The notes below the pieces were generated by a model, which worked only from the letters and a program-made list of their open reading frames with translations, searched no databases and had not been told where the DNA came from. The position numbers were made by a program, and so were the translations under genes. A stretch of DNA of 64,000 nucleotides from JBFHIJ01 sp963678775. GTDB lineage: Bacteria; Bacteroidota; Ignavibacteria; Kapaibacteriales; UBA2268. The stretch is from positions 1-64,000 of the forward strand of contig CAXXGR010000008.1 in NCBI GenBank assembly GCA_963678775.2, read 5' to 3'. Shown here piece by piece: positions 16,806 through 25,325 of this stretch; positions within the stretch are counted from its first letter, which is position 1; each line of letters opens with the position of its first letter.

Positions 16806-18917
16806 ATGCAAGACTTAGAAAAATATCTCAACACAGCACGAAAGGCAGAATTAGACAATGTTCCATTCGATAAAGACGGAATCGGATCTATGCTGCAAAA
16901 ACACAGGGAAGCCGGCTCCCAAAACTTTTTCAAAAAGATAATTTCAAAATACGGGAAGCTAAAAATGTATTCTATAATGTCAATAATAACGGCTAGTATG
17001 CTTTTTATCAGTTCAATGATGCTTGATTCAAGTGACAGTACGCCAACTGTGAAAGCTAAGAAGATACAGATAACAATTGGTAATGATACTACTAATATAG
17101 AAAATTACAACTCAGATGAGCATGATTTGGTGGATATGGTGAGAAATCAAATAAAGAATTCTTATGAGGAAAATAAGGCAACAGATCCTGAAAAGGATGA
17201 ATATGCTGATTATATTTCTATAGGTTCAAGTTTGAAAATACATAAAGATTTGCTTGAAAAAGATGATAATGGTAATTATATAATACCCATGAATCAAGGT
17301 ATAAAAGAATTTGACAAACTGCTTACAACTAAGGAAGTACTGGCTTTTGCAGACAAATTTCAAAAAGATAATAAAAGTAAATTCAGAGACACAACTATAT
17401 TAATCTATAGCCCTCTTAATAGTTCTCAGAGTAAATATCTTCGTTGGCAACATCTTGTTTTTGATAATGCAACTTGGAATTTGAATACCTCTGTTCCAAG
17501 TAGTGTTAAATTGCGTTACGCTTCAGATGAAAATGCTAAAGGTAGTTTAGAATATGTAACTGTCAATATTGCTCTGGACGACGATGCAGATTATTTCAGA
17601 CTAATGAAAGAGATGGAAACCAATATAAGCAAATCTGTTGATGTAAATAATTTAAAAGAACTTTGTAATGTATCATTGTCAGATTACTACTCAAAGCTTG
17701 AAGAGATTACTTCAAATATTTCCGATGCTGAAATTGCCAAACAAGCTTTAATCTATGCCAATATGAACAGAAAGCTGATCGGTAATCCATTTGCCGAATT
17801 CAAATTAAAAGACAAAGGTCTTTTATTGCCGAAAGCATCATTAGAAAACTTGGGTTTCAAATTCTATGATAATAAATTTACTTATCCTTTGGATGAAACT
17901 TTCACTGAGAATTCTCCTAAGTTTTTTAATGATGATGCTTACGATGATAATAAAGAAGTGTTCAAAAACGGTGTAGAAGAATGGTTTATTAATTCAAAAG
18001 ACGGGAAACTTGATCCTGAGTGGGGCAAACATATTAGAATGACGCTCTCTAGCACAACAGAAAGAAGTGCTGACAGCGACTTCCTGAAAGAAGATCACAT
18101 TCAAGGGTATGTTCAACTCTCTTACCCTGAATTAGTTACTTCAAGAGAGAAGAATGTAATAACTCCGATATCAAAAAGAAATGGTCATGACTTTGGATTA
18201 TATTTATCATCTTTAAAAAATTCAAATGTTAGTGATTTAAAAGAACTTTATGATCTAAATGCTAAATATAGAGACTTGCAATCGATAATATCAGAAAAAA
18301 AATCAGATGATGTCAGCGAACGAGAAAGAAATGAACTAGAAAAGCTGGAACTAACTGCGAACAATGCTTTACATACTTTGAAGTATTCAAAACTTATACC
18401 AATTGAAATTCCAATACCTTATGGTATTCATACTAAAGAAGAACTTGCTGAAGGCGATTATTCATCAGTTACTTTGTGGTACTATCCGGATGACAAGTTT
18501 TTAGATGCTTTGCCGGATGAAATCAGAAATAAAGTTGTCAAAGAGATGAATTTGCTAGAATCAGTTGTTGCCGGTGAATTGCCTGCATCTGACGCTTGCG
18601 AAGCTCTTGATGGAGAAGAATCTTTACTTGGCTTGTGCAACCTTACCGATATGGCTATATCGGATTTAATAGCAGCTCCGAACCCAACCGAGGGCAACTG
18701 CACAATTAGCTATACACTTTCTGAAGACCGTTATATAAAGATGATGCTTCTGGATAATTCAGGCAGATTTGTAAAAGATATAAGTGATTGGCAAAACCGT
18801 GCTACTGGCGAATATAACTTTAATTTAGATATTAGCTCGCTACCTAACGGCAATTATAATATTGCAGTCTTTACTGACAAAAACGAAAAAGTAATGTTTA
18901 AACTGATTAAGCAGTAA
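16806..18917 (+). CDS. Putative one-TM sigma-factor partner with a T9SS type-A sorting domain
   Basis: A 703-aa protein coupled to the ECF sigma gene. Residues 1-53 are polar and charged and begin MQDLEKYLNTARKAELDNVP, followed by one hydrophobic segment (about 54-73, MYSIMSIITASMLFISSMML) and a long extracytoplasmic part. There is no signal peptide at the extreme N-terminus, so the arrangement is that of a membrane anti-sigma factor with a short cytosolic head. The last 85 or so residues (IAAPNPTEGNCTISYTL, then LDISSLPNGNYNIAVF) are a good T9SS type-A C-terminal domain. The middle (about 90-610) is not recognised. A protein both membrane-anchored and carrying an export tag is unusual. The anti-sigma role is inferred from position and topology. 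Confidence 0.7.
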   Translation: MQDLEKYLNTARKAELDNVPFDKDGIGSMLQKHREAGSQNFFKKIISKYGKLKMYSIMSIITASMLFISSMMLDSSDSTPTVKAKKIQITIGNDTTNIENYNSDEHDLVDMVRNQIKNSYEENKATDPEKDEYADYISIGSSLKIHKDLLEKDDNGNYIIPMNQGIKEFDKLLTTKEVLAFADKFQKDNKSKFRDTTILIYSPLNSSQSKYLRWQHLVFDNATWNLNTSVPSSVKLRYASDENAKGSLEYVTVNIALDDDADYFRLMKEMETNISKSVDVNNLKELCNVSLSDYYSKLEEITSNISDAEIAKQALIYANMNRKLIGNPFAEFKLKDKGLLLPKASLENLGFKFYDNKFTYPLDETFTENSPKFFNDDAYDDNKEVFKNGVEEWFINSKDGKLDPEWGKHIRMTLSSTTERSADSDFLKEDHIQGYVQLSYPELVTSREKNVITPISKRNGHDFGLYLSSLKNSNVSDLKELYDLNAKYRDLQSIISEKKSDDVSERERNELEKLELTANNALHTLKYSKLIPIEIPIPYGIHTKEELAEGDYSSVTLWYYPDDKFLDALPDEIRNKVVKEMNLLESVVAGELPASDACEALDGEESLLGLCNLTDMAISDLIAAPNPTEGNCTISYTLSEDRYIKMMLLDNSGRFVKDISDWQNRATGEYNFNLDISSLPNGNYNIAVFTDKNEKVMFKLIKQ

Positions 18918-18923
18918 AGCTTT

Positions 18924-18963
18924 ATATTCCCCTCTCTAAATTTTGATTAAAGGGAGGGGATAT
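18924..18963 (+). terminator. GC-rich hairpin after the sigma/sensor operon
   Basis: ATATTCCCCTCTCT and AGGGAGGGGATAT form a long stem with one bulge and a loop of about 12 bases, starting six bases after the stop. There is only a short T-rich stretch afterwards, so it may act as a transcript-stabilising hairpin or a weak terminator. Confidence 0.6.
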
Positions 18964-19073
18964 TTATACTTATTACAAGCAAAACAATTGAATATAGTAG
19001 TGTAAAATAAACTCTGTCTAATCTATTTCTTTTTTGATAAAACAAGCAACTATTCCAAACCGCGCACCCAAAA

Positions 19074-19105
19074 AAAAGACCCGATTTATAAAAATCGAGT
19101 CTTTT
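19074..19105 (-). terminator. Intrinsic terminator of secA
   Basis: Arms AAAAGACCCGATTT and AAATCGAGTCTTTT pair with one mismatch around a 4-base loop. On the minus strand the stem is followed by eight Ts, 27 bases after the secA stop. Confidence 0.9.
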
Positions 19106-19131
19106 ATATTTTCTATTATAATTTTGTGCTA

Positions 19132-22100
19132 TTAGTCTAAGCCTTCTTCACCTTTTCCACAGCATTTTTTATATTTCTTACCACTGCCGCATGGACACAT
19201 ATCATTTCTTCCTACTTTAGGTTCCTCGCGAACGTGGGTTAGCACTTTTGCTTCGCCTGCTTGAGCTTCATCAGGTGCTTGCACTTGAGGCATATCTGAT
19301 TTTGTAGATGTAGGTATACCGGAATCATCTCGCCTGTAGCTCAGCTTACGAGGAGCTGCTCTTTTTACAGAAGGTACAGATTGATCACCATCTGGTGGTG
19401 GCACTACATTTCCATCTTTATCTCTATATATAACTTGTGGGAAGAATTTGAATGAGAAATTCACAGATTGTTTGTTGATTTCTCTAATCAAAGTAACAAA
19501 TAATTCAAACGCTTCTTTTTTATATTCTAATAAAGGATCTTTCTGGCCATATGATCTAAGGTGAATACCTTCTTTCAAGTCATCCATTTGGCGTAAGTGT
19601 TCTCTCCATTTATCATCTATTGTTTGAAGCACAGCAACTCTTTCTAATTTAGAAAGGAATTCGGTGCTGATCATTTCTTCTTTTCTTCTATAGAATTCTT
19701 CTGCCGCATCTAAAACCCTTTGTACAGTAGTTTCTTCAGTAATAGTTTTGAACTCTTCTTTAGTGATATTAGGTTCGCAAAGTAAAGTAGTCCTTACATC
19801 ATCCATGAACTCATCAAATTCATTATTTGGCTGATAAGTTTGATACCATTCGCTTGCCATTTCATCAATATAATCAAAAAGTTCACCTTTCAGACGCTCG
19901 CCTCTAATAGCAGCTTTACGTCTGTTGTAAATCACTTCTCTTTGCTGGTTCATAACGTCATCATATTCCAATAGACGCTTACGAATAGCAAAGTTATTTT
20001 CTTCAACTTTTTTCTGCGCTCTTTCTACAGCTTTTGTAATCATAGAGTGAGAGATTGGTTCGCCTTCTGGAATATCCAATTTGCTCATAACGCCGGCAAC
20101 TCTATCTCCACTAAATAGTCGCATTAGATTATCTTCAAGTGAGATATAGAATATAGAAGATCCCGGGTCACCCTGTCGACCGGAACGACCACGAAGCTGC
20201 CTATCTATACGACGAGCATCATGCCTTTCAGAGCCAAGTATAGCAAGACCGCCATTTTTCTTAATCTCATCATTGATTTTAATATCAGTTCCACGACCAG
20301 CCATGTTCGTTGCAATAGTTACTGCACCTTTTTTACCGGCATTCGCGATGATATTTGCCTCTTGCGAGTGAGCTTTTGCATTAAGCACATTATGAGGTAT
20401 TCGTTTTCTGGAAAGCATTTTACTCAATACTTCAGATACTTCAACGCTTGCAGTACCCACAAGTATAGGTCTTCCATCTTTAAGTAGTTGCTCTACATTA
20501 TCAATAATGGCGTTATATTTTTCTCTACGAGTTTTAAAGATAAGATCTTCATCATCCTTTCTTTGAATAGGTCTATTCGTAGGAATAACTACAACTTCTA
20601 GAGAGTAGATTTTTTCAAATTCCGCAGCTTCAGTTTCTGCAGTACCGGTCATACCACCAAGTTTATGGTATAGTCTAAAGTAGTTCTGCAAAGTAACAGT
20701 AGCGAACGTTTGAGTGTCTCTTTCTACTTTTACGTGCTCTTTGGCTTCGATAGCCTGGTGTAAACCATCAGAGTAGCGACGACCGTCTAATATACGTCCG
20801 GTAAACTCATCAACAATCATGATTTTACCATTTTGGATTACGTACTCGTTATCTCTTTCATAAAGAGAAAATGCTCTTAGTATCTGGGAAATTGTGTGAA
20901 TTCTATCACTTCTTTCCGCATATAGTAAGTGAATTTTATCTTTTCTAATTTGTTTTTCTTTTTCCTCGAGCTCTGTATCGCCTGCTATAGCACTAAGTTC
21001 AGTAGCTATATCAGGTATAACAAACATTTCAGGATCTTCCTGATGAGTACAAAGCAACTCGCGACCTTTTTCTGAAATATCTATGCCATGATTTTTTTCA
21101 TCTATTGAGTAAAGAAGCTTTTCATCTATTTCTGCCATTTTCCTTCCTTGCTCACGCAAGTAGAAAAGTTCAGTTTCAGATTTAAGTTTCTGCAACTCAG
21201 GAGTTTGCATCAATTTTAGCAATCTTTTGTGCTTAGGCATAGCTCTATGAGACATCAACAAATAAATACCGGCTTCTTCTCTTGCTTCTTTTGTGCCTTT
21301 TTTAAGTAGTGTTTCAGCTTCACTTACATAATGATTAACATTGCGAGACTGGGCTTCAACAAGTTTACGAACACGCGGTTCCATTTCTTCAAATTTTTGA
21401 TCAGGATTACCAACCGGGCCTGATATAATTAGAGGAGTACGAGCTTCATCAATCAAGACAGAATCGACCTCATCGACAATAGCATACCAATGCTCCCTCT
21501 GAACCATTTGCTCAGCTTCGACTACCATATTATCACGAAGATAGTCAAAACCAAATTCATTATTAGTACCGTAAGTAATGTCACCATTATAAATAGCTTT
21601 TCTCTCATCGTTATCCATGTTTGACTGGATAGAACCGCAAGTAAGACCAAGATATTCATATACAGGTCTCATCCAGTCGCAGTCACGCTTAGCAAGATAA
21701 TCATTTACAGTAACAAGGTGCACACCTTTGCCAGGTAAGGCATTAAGATATACCGGCATAATGGCTACAAGAGTTTTACCTTCGCCCGTTGCCATTTCTG
21801 ATATTTTCCCTTGGTGCAAGACTATACCGCCAATCAGCTGCACATCGTAAGGCACCATGACCCAAGTATCAGTCTGTCCTGCATATTCGTATGTAAACTT
21901 TTGTGCGGCAAGCCTTTTACAAGCTTGCTTTACAGTAGCGAATGCCTGAGGAAGTATTTCGTTAAGCACTTCCTGAGTTAAAGCAAAAATATCTTTATCT
22001 ATTTTTTTAATTTCTGCAGAGATATCTGATATTTCTTCTGATGAAAGAACTTCGTTTTTAAGTTTGTCACCAAGTTCATTTTTCTTACTTTCAAGCTCAT

Positions 22101-22272
22101 TAGTTCTATCTTTTATAATCCCTCTGAACTCGTCCGTTTTTCCTTTTAGTTCGTCTTCCGATAGCGAATCGAATTTTGTACAGTAGCTATTTATTTCGTC
22201 TACTATCGGATTTAAAGCCTTAATGTCCTTAGCACTTTTACTCCCGAAAAGCTTTGAAAGAAGCTTAAACAT
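19132..22272 (-). CDS. secA: Preprotein translocase ATPase SecA
   Basis: A 1046-aa SecA, the motor that drives unfolded preproteins through SecYEG. Visible are the Walker A region ISEMATGEGKTLVAIMPV (about residue 160), YGTNNEFGFDYLRDNM, the DEAD-like AIVDEVDSVLIDEARTPLI, the helicase motifs ATNMAGRGTDIKI and RQLRGRSGRQGDPGSS, and the C-terminal zinc SEC-C motif CPCGSGKKYKKCC. It is about 145 residues longer than E. coli SecA, mainly through charged insertions near residues 60-100 and 300-440, which is usual in Bacteroidota. It has its own terminator and is transcribed alone. In this organism it feeds all T9SS cargo into the periplasm. Confidence 0.98.
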   Translation of the reverse strand: MFKLLSKLFGSKSAKDIKALNPIVDEINSYCTKFDSLSEDELKGKTDEFRGIIKDRTNELESKKNELGDKLKNEVLSSEEISDISAEIKKIDKDIFALTQEVLNEILPQAFATVKQACKRLAAQKFTYEYAGQTDTWVMVPYDVQLIGGIVLHQGKISEMATGEGKTLVAIMPVYLNALPGKGVHLVTVNDYLAKRDCDWMRPVYEYLGLTCGSIQSNMDNDERKAIYNGDITYGTNNEFGFDYLRDNMVVEAEQMVQREHWYAIVDEVDSVLIDEARTPLIISGPVGNPDQKFEEMEPRVRKLVEAQSRNVNHYVSEAETLLKKGTKEAREEAGIYLLMSHRAMPKHKRLLKLMQTPELQKLKSETELFYLREQGRKMAEIDEKLLYSIDEKNHGIDISEKGRELLCTHQEDPEMFVIPDIATELSAIAGDTELEEKEKQIRKDKIHLLYAERSDRIHTISQILRAFSLYERDNEYVIQNGKIMIVDEFTGRILDGRRYSDGLHQAIEAKEHVKVERDTQTFATVTLQNYFRLYHKLGGMTGTAETEAAEFEKIYSLEVVVIPTNRPIQRKDDEDLIFKTRREKYNAIIDNVEQLLKDGRPILVGTASVEVSEVLSKMLSRKRIPHNVLNAKAHSQEANIIANAGKKGAVTIATNMAGRGTDIKINDEIKKNGGLAILGSERHDARRIDRQLRGRSGRQGDPGSSIFYISLEDNLMRLFSGDRVAGVMSKLDIPEGEPISHSMITKAVERAQKKVEENNFAIRKRLLEYDDVMNQQREVIYNRRKAAIRGERLKGELFDYIDEMASEWYQTYQPNNEFDEFMDDVRTTLLCEPNITKEEFKTITEETTVQRVLDAAEEFYRRKEEMISTEFLSKLERVAVLQTIDDKWREHLRQMDDLKEGIHLRSYGQKDPLLEYKKEAFELFVTLIREINKQSVNFSFKFFPQVIYRDKDGNVVPPPDGDQSVPSVKRAAPRKLSYRRDDSGIPTSTKSDMPQVQAPDEAQAGEAKVLTHVREEPKVGRNDMCPCGSGKKYKKCCGKGEEGLD

Positions 22273-22466
22273 AGTATTAGTATCCCTATATAAACAAATT
22301 TTTTACTCAATCAATAGTTCTGGGCAAAAAGTATTAGTCTTTTTATCCAATTAACCTATATCTTCAAAAATATCTCAAAATTTTTTGATAACCTAATTTT
22401 TTTAAGCTATCATAATATTAGTATATAAAATATATAATGGTAATTTTCATATTTATATATATAAAA

Positions 22467-22492
22467 ACTGCCTGAGTCTGTGCCCAAGCAGT
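22467..22492 (-). terminator. Likely intrinsic terminator after the OmpA-like gene
   Basis: ACTGCTTG and CAGGCAGT pair with one mismatch (minus strand) and are followed by TTTTT, 28 bases past the stop of the OmpA/CRD gene. The stem is short, so moderate confidence. Confidence 0.65.
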
Positions 22493-22519
22493 TAGTAATT
22501 TTACACAATAAATATAAAT

Positions 22520-23233
22520 TTAGATTTCTTTGATAACTACATAAGTAGTGCCAATATATCTTTTGCCTTTAGCAGCTTTCTGAGTTGGCGGCGGGTTATC
22601 AGGGTCTATCTGTTTAGCACCAGCCACGCTTATTCTATCAGGAGCGATACCAACAGCTACAAAGTAGTCTTTAAGGGAATTAGCTCTTTCAGTGGTAATT
22701 TGCGGGCTAGCCTGTGCCTGGTTCTTAGAATCAGGATAGCAAATTATTTCAAATTTTACTTGCTCGTTTAGCCTCAAAGCACTTGTCAAATCATCTAAAA
22801 TTGACGCAGCACCAAACCTTATTTTAGTTTTACGTAGTTCAAAAGGGGCTACTTTTAGAGGTATTTTTTTACCGGGCAGAAGAGGTTTAACCAAAAAATC
22901 TCTTGATATTTCAAGGTATTTGTCTGTATTTGGCGTATTTAAAGTAAACTCTTCCACTAAAAAGTCCTCGGAAACAAGCCTACATTTATAAGTCAAACCT
23001 GCACGAAGACCAGTCATATAGTACTCACCTGTTTTCGAGTTACTATAAGCTCTATTTATAGTTTTTCCTGTTTCATCTAATAATTGTATTTTGATTTTTA
23101 CCGGCTCTCCGGTTAACTCATTTAGCACTGTCCCTCTTACAGCAACTACTGTAGAAGAAAATTGAGCATAGGAGTTAACTACAAATGCAAACAAAGCCAG
23201 TAATATGAGTGATGATTTGAAAATCAATTTCAT
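22520..23233 (-). CDS. Periplasmic CRD plus OmpA-like peptidoglycan-binding protein (PorE-like C-terminal half)
   Basis: A 237-aa protein with its own signal peptide (KLIFKSSLILLALFAFVVNS, ending YAQ). Residues 30-110 form a carboxypeptidase-regulatory-like beta domain (VRGTVLNELTGEPVKIKIQL, GEYYMTGLRAGLTYKC). Residues 130-237 are a diverged OmpA C-terminal domain: FGAASILDDLTSALRLN, then the Asp of CYPDSKNQ and the Arg of ITTERANSLKDYF, the pair that binds diaminopimelate in OmpA-type domains, then GIAPDRISVAG. In T9SS, PorE has the order TPR-propeller-CRD-OmpA and ties the machine to the cell wall. Here the propeller is the next gene upstream, 9 bases away, so the two genes together recreate the last three PorE domains. 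The link to PorE is an inference. Confidence 0.75.
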   Translation of the reverse strand: MKLIFKSSLILLALFAFVVNSYAQFSSTVVAVRGTVLNELTGEPVKIKIQLLDETGKTINRAYSNSKTGEYYMTGLRAGLTYKCRLVSEDFLVEEFTLNTPNTDKYLEISRDFLVKPLLPGKKIPLKVAPFELRKTKIRFGAASILDDLTSALRLNEQVKFEIICYPDSKNQAQASPQITTERANSLKDYFVAVGIAPDRISVAGAKQIDPDNPPPTQKAAKGKRYIGTTYVVIKEI

Positions 23234-23242
23234 TTTATTCTC

Positions 23243-24211
23243 CTACTTTTTTCTCAAATATCTAACTGTACCATCTGAACAACCAACAATAATGATAGAT
23301 TTGTCTAAGACAAGATCTACCGACCATATTTCACTATTTAGCTCCATTTCCCATAGGTTTTTACCTGAGGTGACATCCCACAGCTTTACTTTTTTATCAA
23401 GGCTGGCACTTACCAATGTTTTATTATCACCGGCAAAAGATACATCTTGAATAAGCTGGTCATGAGCTTTTATAGTTTGCAATAGCTGACCATTGGCAAC
23501 GTTCCAGATTTTGATTACACCTGAAGCATCCGCTGATGCAAGCAAAGTATTATCAAAATTGAAGAGTACAGTAAGCACAGGTGCTTCGTGACCTGTCAGG
23601 TTCATTATCGGATCATCTTTACCAATATCAGTAGACCATATTTTTATTGTTTTGTCGTCGCTACAAGAAGCGAGATACTGTCCATCGTAGCTATAAGCTA
23701 CGTTGTTAGTAGGTTTAGTATGACCACGTAAAGTTTTTACTTCAGTGCCCAGCTCTCTGTCCCAAAGCTTAACAGTTTTATCAAAGCTTGTGGAAGCAAT
23801 AAGAGTGGAAGATTCATCTTGGCTAAAATAGACGCCTATTACCTGATCAGTGTGTCCTTTGAGCGTATTAAGTAATTTGCCGGACTCGACATCCCATATT
23901 TTAATAGTTTGATCACTTGAGCCTGAAGCTAAATATTTATCATTTCCTGAGAAAGATAAATTATTTACCTGACCCAAATGCCCTTTTAGAGTTTTAAGTT
24001 CCTTTCCTTCCGGAAGACTCCAAATTTTAATAGTTTCGTCAAGACTGCATGTCGCTACTTTTGTATCATCTTCATTTACGAAAACACCCAGCACTTCATC
24101 GCCGTGTTTGCCGATAATTTGCTCTTCGTACTTGAGTTTCTGAGCAGAAGTAGGTACATATAAAAGTACTGCAAGAACTAACGCCGCAAAAACTTTTAAA
24201 TGAATTGCCAT
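23243..24211 (-). CDS. Secreted WD40-repeat beta-propeller
   Basis: A 322-aa protein with a signal peptide (MAIHLKVFAALVLAVLLYVP, cleavage near TSAQ). The mature part consists of seven WD40 repeats of about 42 residues, each with the GH...V...S.D...LAS.S.D.TIKIW pattern, for example KTLKGHLGQVNNLSFSG and TIKIWDVESGK. A seven-bladed propeller is a protein-binding platform, here in the periplasm. The downstream gene encodes a CRD plus OmpA domain, giving the same domain order as PorE of the T9SS when read together. Unlike PorE, the repeats are classical WD40 rather than the weaker PD40 type. A possible promoter lies at 24262-24290. Confidence 0.85.
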   Translation of the reverse strand: MAIHLKVFAALVLAVLLYVPTSAQKLKYEEQIIGKHGDEVLGVFVNEDDTKVATCSLDETIKIWSLPEGKELKTLKGHLGQVNNLSFSGNDKYLASGSSDQTIKIWDVESGKLLNTLKGHTDQVIGVYFSQDESSTLIASTSFDKTVKLWDRELGTEVKTLRGHTKPTNNVAYSYDGQYLASCSDDKTIKIWSTDIGKDDPIMNLTGHEAPVLTVLFNFDNTLLASADASGVIKIWNVANGQLLQTIKAHDQLIQDVSFAGDNKTLVSASLDKKVKLWDVTSGKNLWEMELNSEIWSVDLVLDKSIIIVGCSDGTVRYLRKK

Positions 24212-24261
24212 AGTGAAAACCCCAATTTGTATATAAAAAATCTATTTATTACTTACTTATA

Positions 24262-24290
24262 AATACAATGATAGTAGTAAGACGGTTCAA
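24262..24290 (-). promoter_or_regulatory. Possible sigma-70-type promoter for the WD40/OmpA operon
   Basis: On the minus strand TTGAAC is followed after 17 bases by TGTATT, placing the start of transcription about 43 bases before the WD40 ATG. The -35 is good and the -10 is four of six, so this is tentative. Confidence 0.4.
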
Positions 24291-24406
24291 TATAATAAAA
24301 TTGTTAAAACAAATTTAAATAAATTTCCAAATGGTATAGAATATAATGTATGCTAATCACATTATTATGTAATTAACTTAGCTGTATGTGGTGTAGAGGA
24401 AGCAAA

Positions 24407-24796
24407 TTAGAGGCGGTCTTTTATAGATATTAATAAATCTTTGATTTCCTTGAGCATGGCTGTATTGGGATTTGACTTAGGAGTAGCTGTTTTGGGAACT
24501 GCAACGGGAGTTTCTTTAGGTATAGATTTTTCTTCAGTTGCAAATGGTAACTCTAATTCGAAGTTAGAAATAGTTTTTATTTTTATTTTTGCATCTTTTA
24601 GGGCAAGCTTTTCGTCTCGAATCAGCTTTTGTATAGTGAGTATAGTTTTTACATCATTTTCTGAATATATCCTATTCCCGCCTTTGTTTTTCTTAGGTCT
24701 TAGCTCGCTAAACTCTTTTTCCCAATATCTAAGTATATGAGATTCTTCATCTACCATTTTACTAATTTCACTGATTGAGTAATAGAGTTTTTTCAT
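24407..24796 (-). CDS. MerR-family transcriptional regulator
   Basis: A 129-aa protein. Residues 1-75 form a MerR winged helix: YSISEISKMVDEESHILRYW, then ELRPKKNKGGNRIYSENDVK. The rest is a Pro- and Lys-rich linker and a short C-terminal helix (NTAMLKEIKDLLISIKDRL), with no cysteines that would bind metal and no drug-binding domain. MerR proteins of this small type are common next to housekeeping genes in Bacteroidota. It is divergent from rpoZ across 175 bases, so it could control itself and possibly rpoZ. No inducer can be named. Confidence 0.9.
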   Translation of the reverse strand: MKKLYYSISEISKMVDEESHILRYWEKEFSELRPKKNKGGNRIYSENDVKTILTIQKLIRDEKLALKDAKIKIKTISNFELELPFATEEKSIPKETPVAVPKTATPKSNPNTAMLKEIKDLLISIKDRL

Positions 24797-24899
24797 TATA
24801 TTCTATGTTTGTATAAGTTTGATAGAAATCGTTAGTAAGCTAAGATTTAATATAAATATTTACGATGAAACTAAAAAATATTAAACGAAATATTTCTAC

Positions 24900-24928
24900 T
24901 TGCCAGTTAGCCAAATTATGCGTATATT
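24900..24928 (+). promoter_or_regulatory. Sigma-70-type promoter of rpoZ
   Basis: TTGCCA (24900-24905) and TATATT (24923-24928) are separated by exactly 17 bases, 43 bases before the rpoZ start. This is an E. coli-like consensus, not the TTTG/TAnnTTTG type of Bacteroidetes. Confidence 0.7.
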
Positions 24929-24971
24929 GCTGATTCGAATCATTATACATATGAATTGAGAGGACGCTAGC

Positions 24972-25271
24972 ATGGCAAAATATATTGTCAATCCCATTGA
25001 AGTTAGAATGCATGAATCTAATAAAGGTTCAATTTATCAATCCATAGTCGCTATGGGCTTCAGATCCAGACAGATTAACGACGATATCAAAAACGAAATA
25101 AAGTTCAGAATGTCTGATGTCCTCACAACCGGTGATGATAACGATCCAAACTATGATCAGATTAGTATCAGTAAAGAATTTGATAGATACCCTAAACCTA
25201 CTTTCCTTGCAATGAAAGAAATAGAAGACGGTAAATTGACGTTCTATCTTCCTGAAAAAGATGCTGAATAA
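24972..25271 (+). CDS. rpoZ: DNA-directed RNA polymerase omega subunit (Bacteroidota type)
   Basis: A 99-aa protein. The stretch SIYQSIVAMGFRSRQINDDI, and RYPKPTFLAMKEIEDGKLTF near the end, match the omega/Rpb6 family in its Bacteroidota form, which differs from E. coli omega in lacking the usual N-terminal ARVTVEDC motif. Omega helps fold and stabilise the beta-prime subunit. GAGAGGA lies 8 bases before the ATG. A good promoter lies upstream and a strong hairpin terminator downstream, so it is a single-gene unit. The Bacteroidota/Chlorobi match is one of the better phylogenetic clues in the window. Confidence 0.85.
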   Translation: MAKYIVNPIEVRMHESNKGSIYQSIVAMGFRSRQINDDIKNEIKFRMSDVLTTGDDNDPNYDQISISKEFDRYPKPTFLAMKEIEDGKLTFYLPEKDAE

Positions 25272-25286
25272 GACAAAATAAGTTTT

Positions 25287-25324
25287 AAAAGAAGGGACTT
25301 CCTATTATGAAAGTCCCTTCTTTT
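25287..25324. terminator. Bidirectional intrinsic terminator between rpoZ and ppk1
   Basis: A perfect 14-base stem (AAAAGAAGGGACTT / AAGTCCCTTCTTTT) with a 10-base loop. T-runs flank it on both strands, so it can end rpoZ from the left and ppk1 from the right. The right arm reaches the last codons of ppk1 (stop at 25326). Confidence 0.93.
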
Positions 25325-25325
25325 T

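Noticed and set aside
22273..22320. secA promoter (TTGATT-16-TATATA on the minus strand)
   Set aside because: It would leave only about 8 bases before the ATG; probably chance in AT-rich sequence.
22520..24211. WD40 and CRD-OmpA genes as one frameshifted PorE gene
   Set aside because: Each has its own complete signal peptide, and the downstream gene has its own ATG, so they are two genes.
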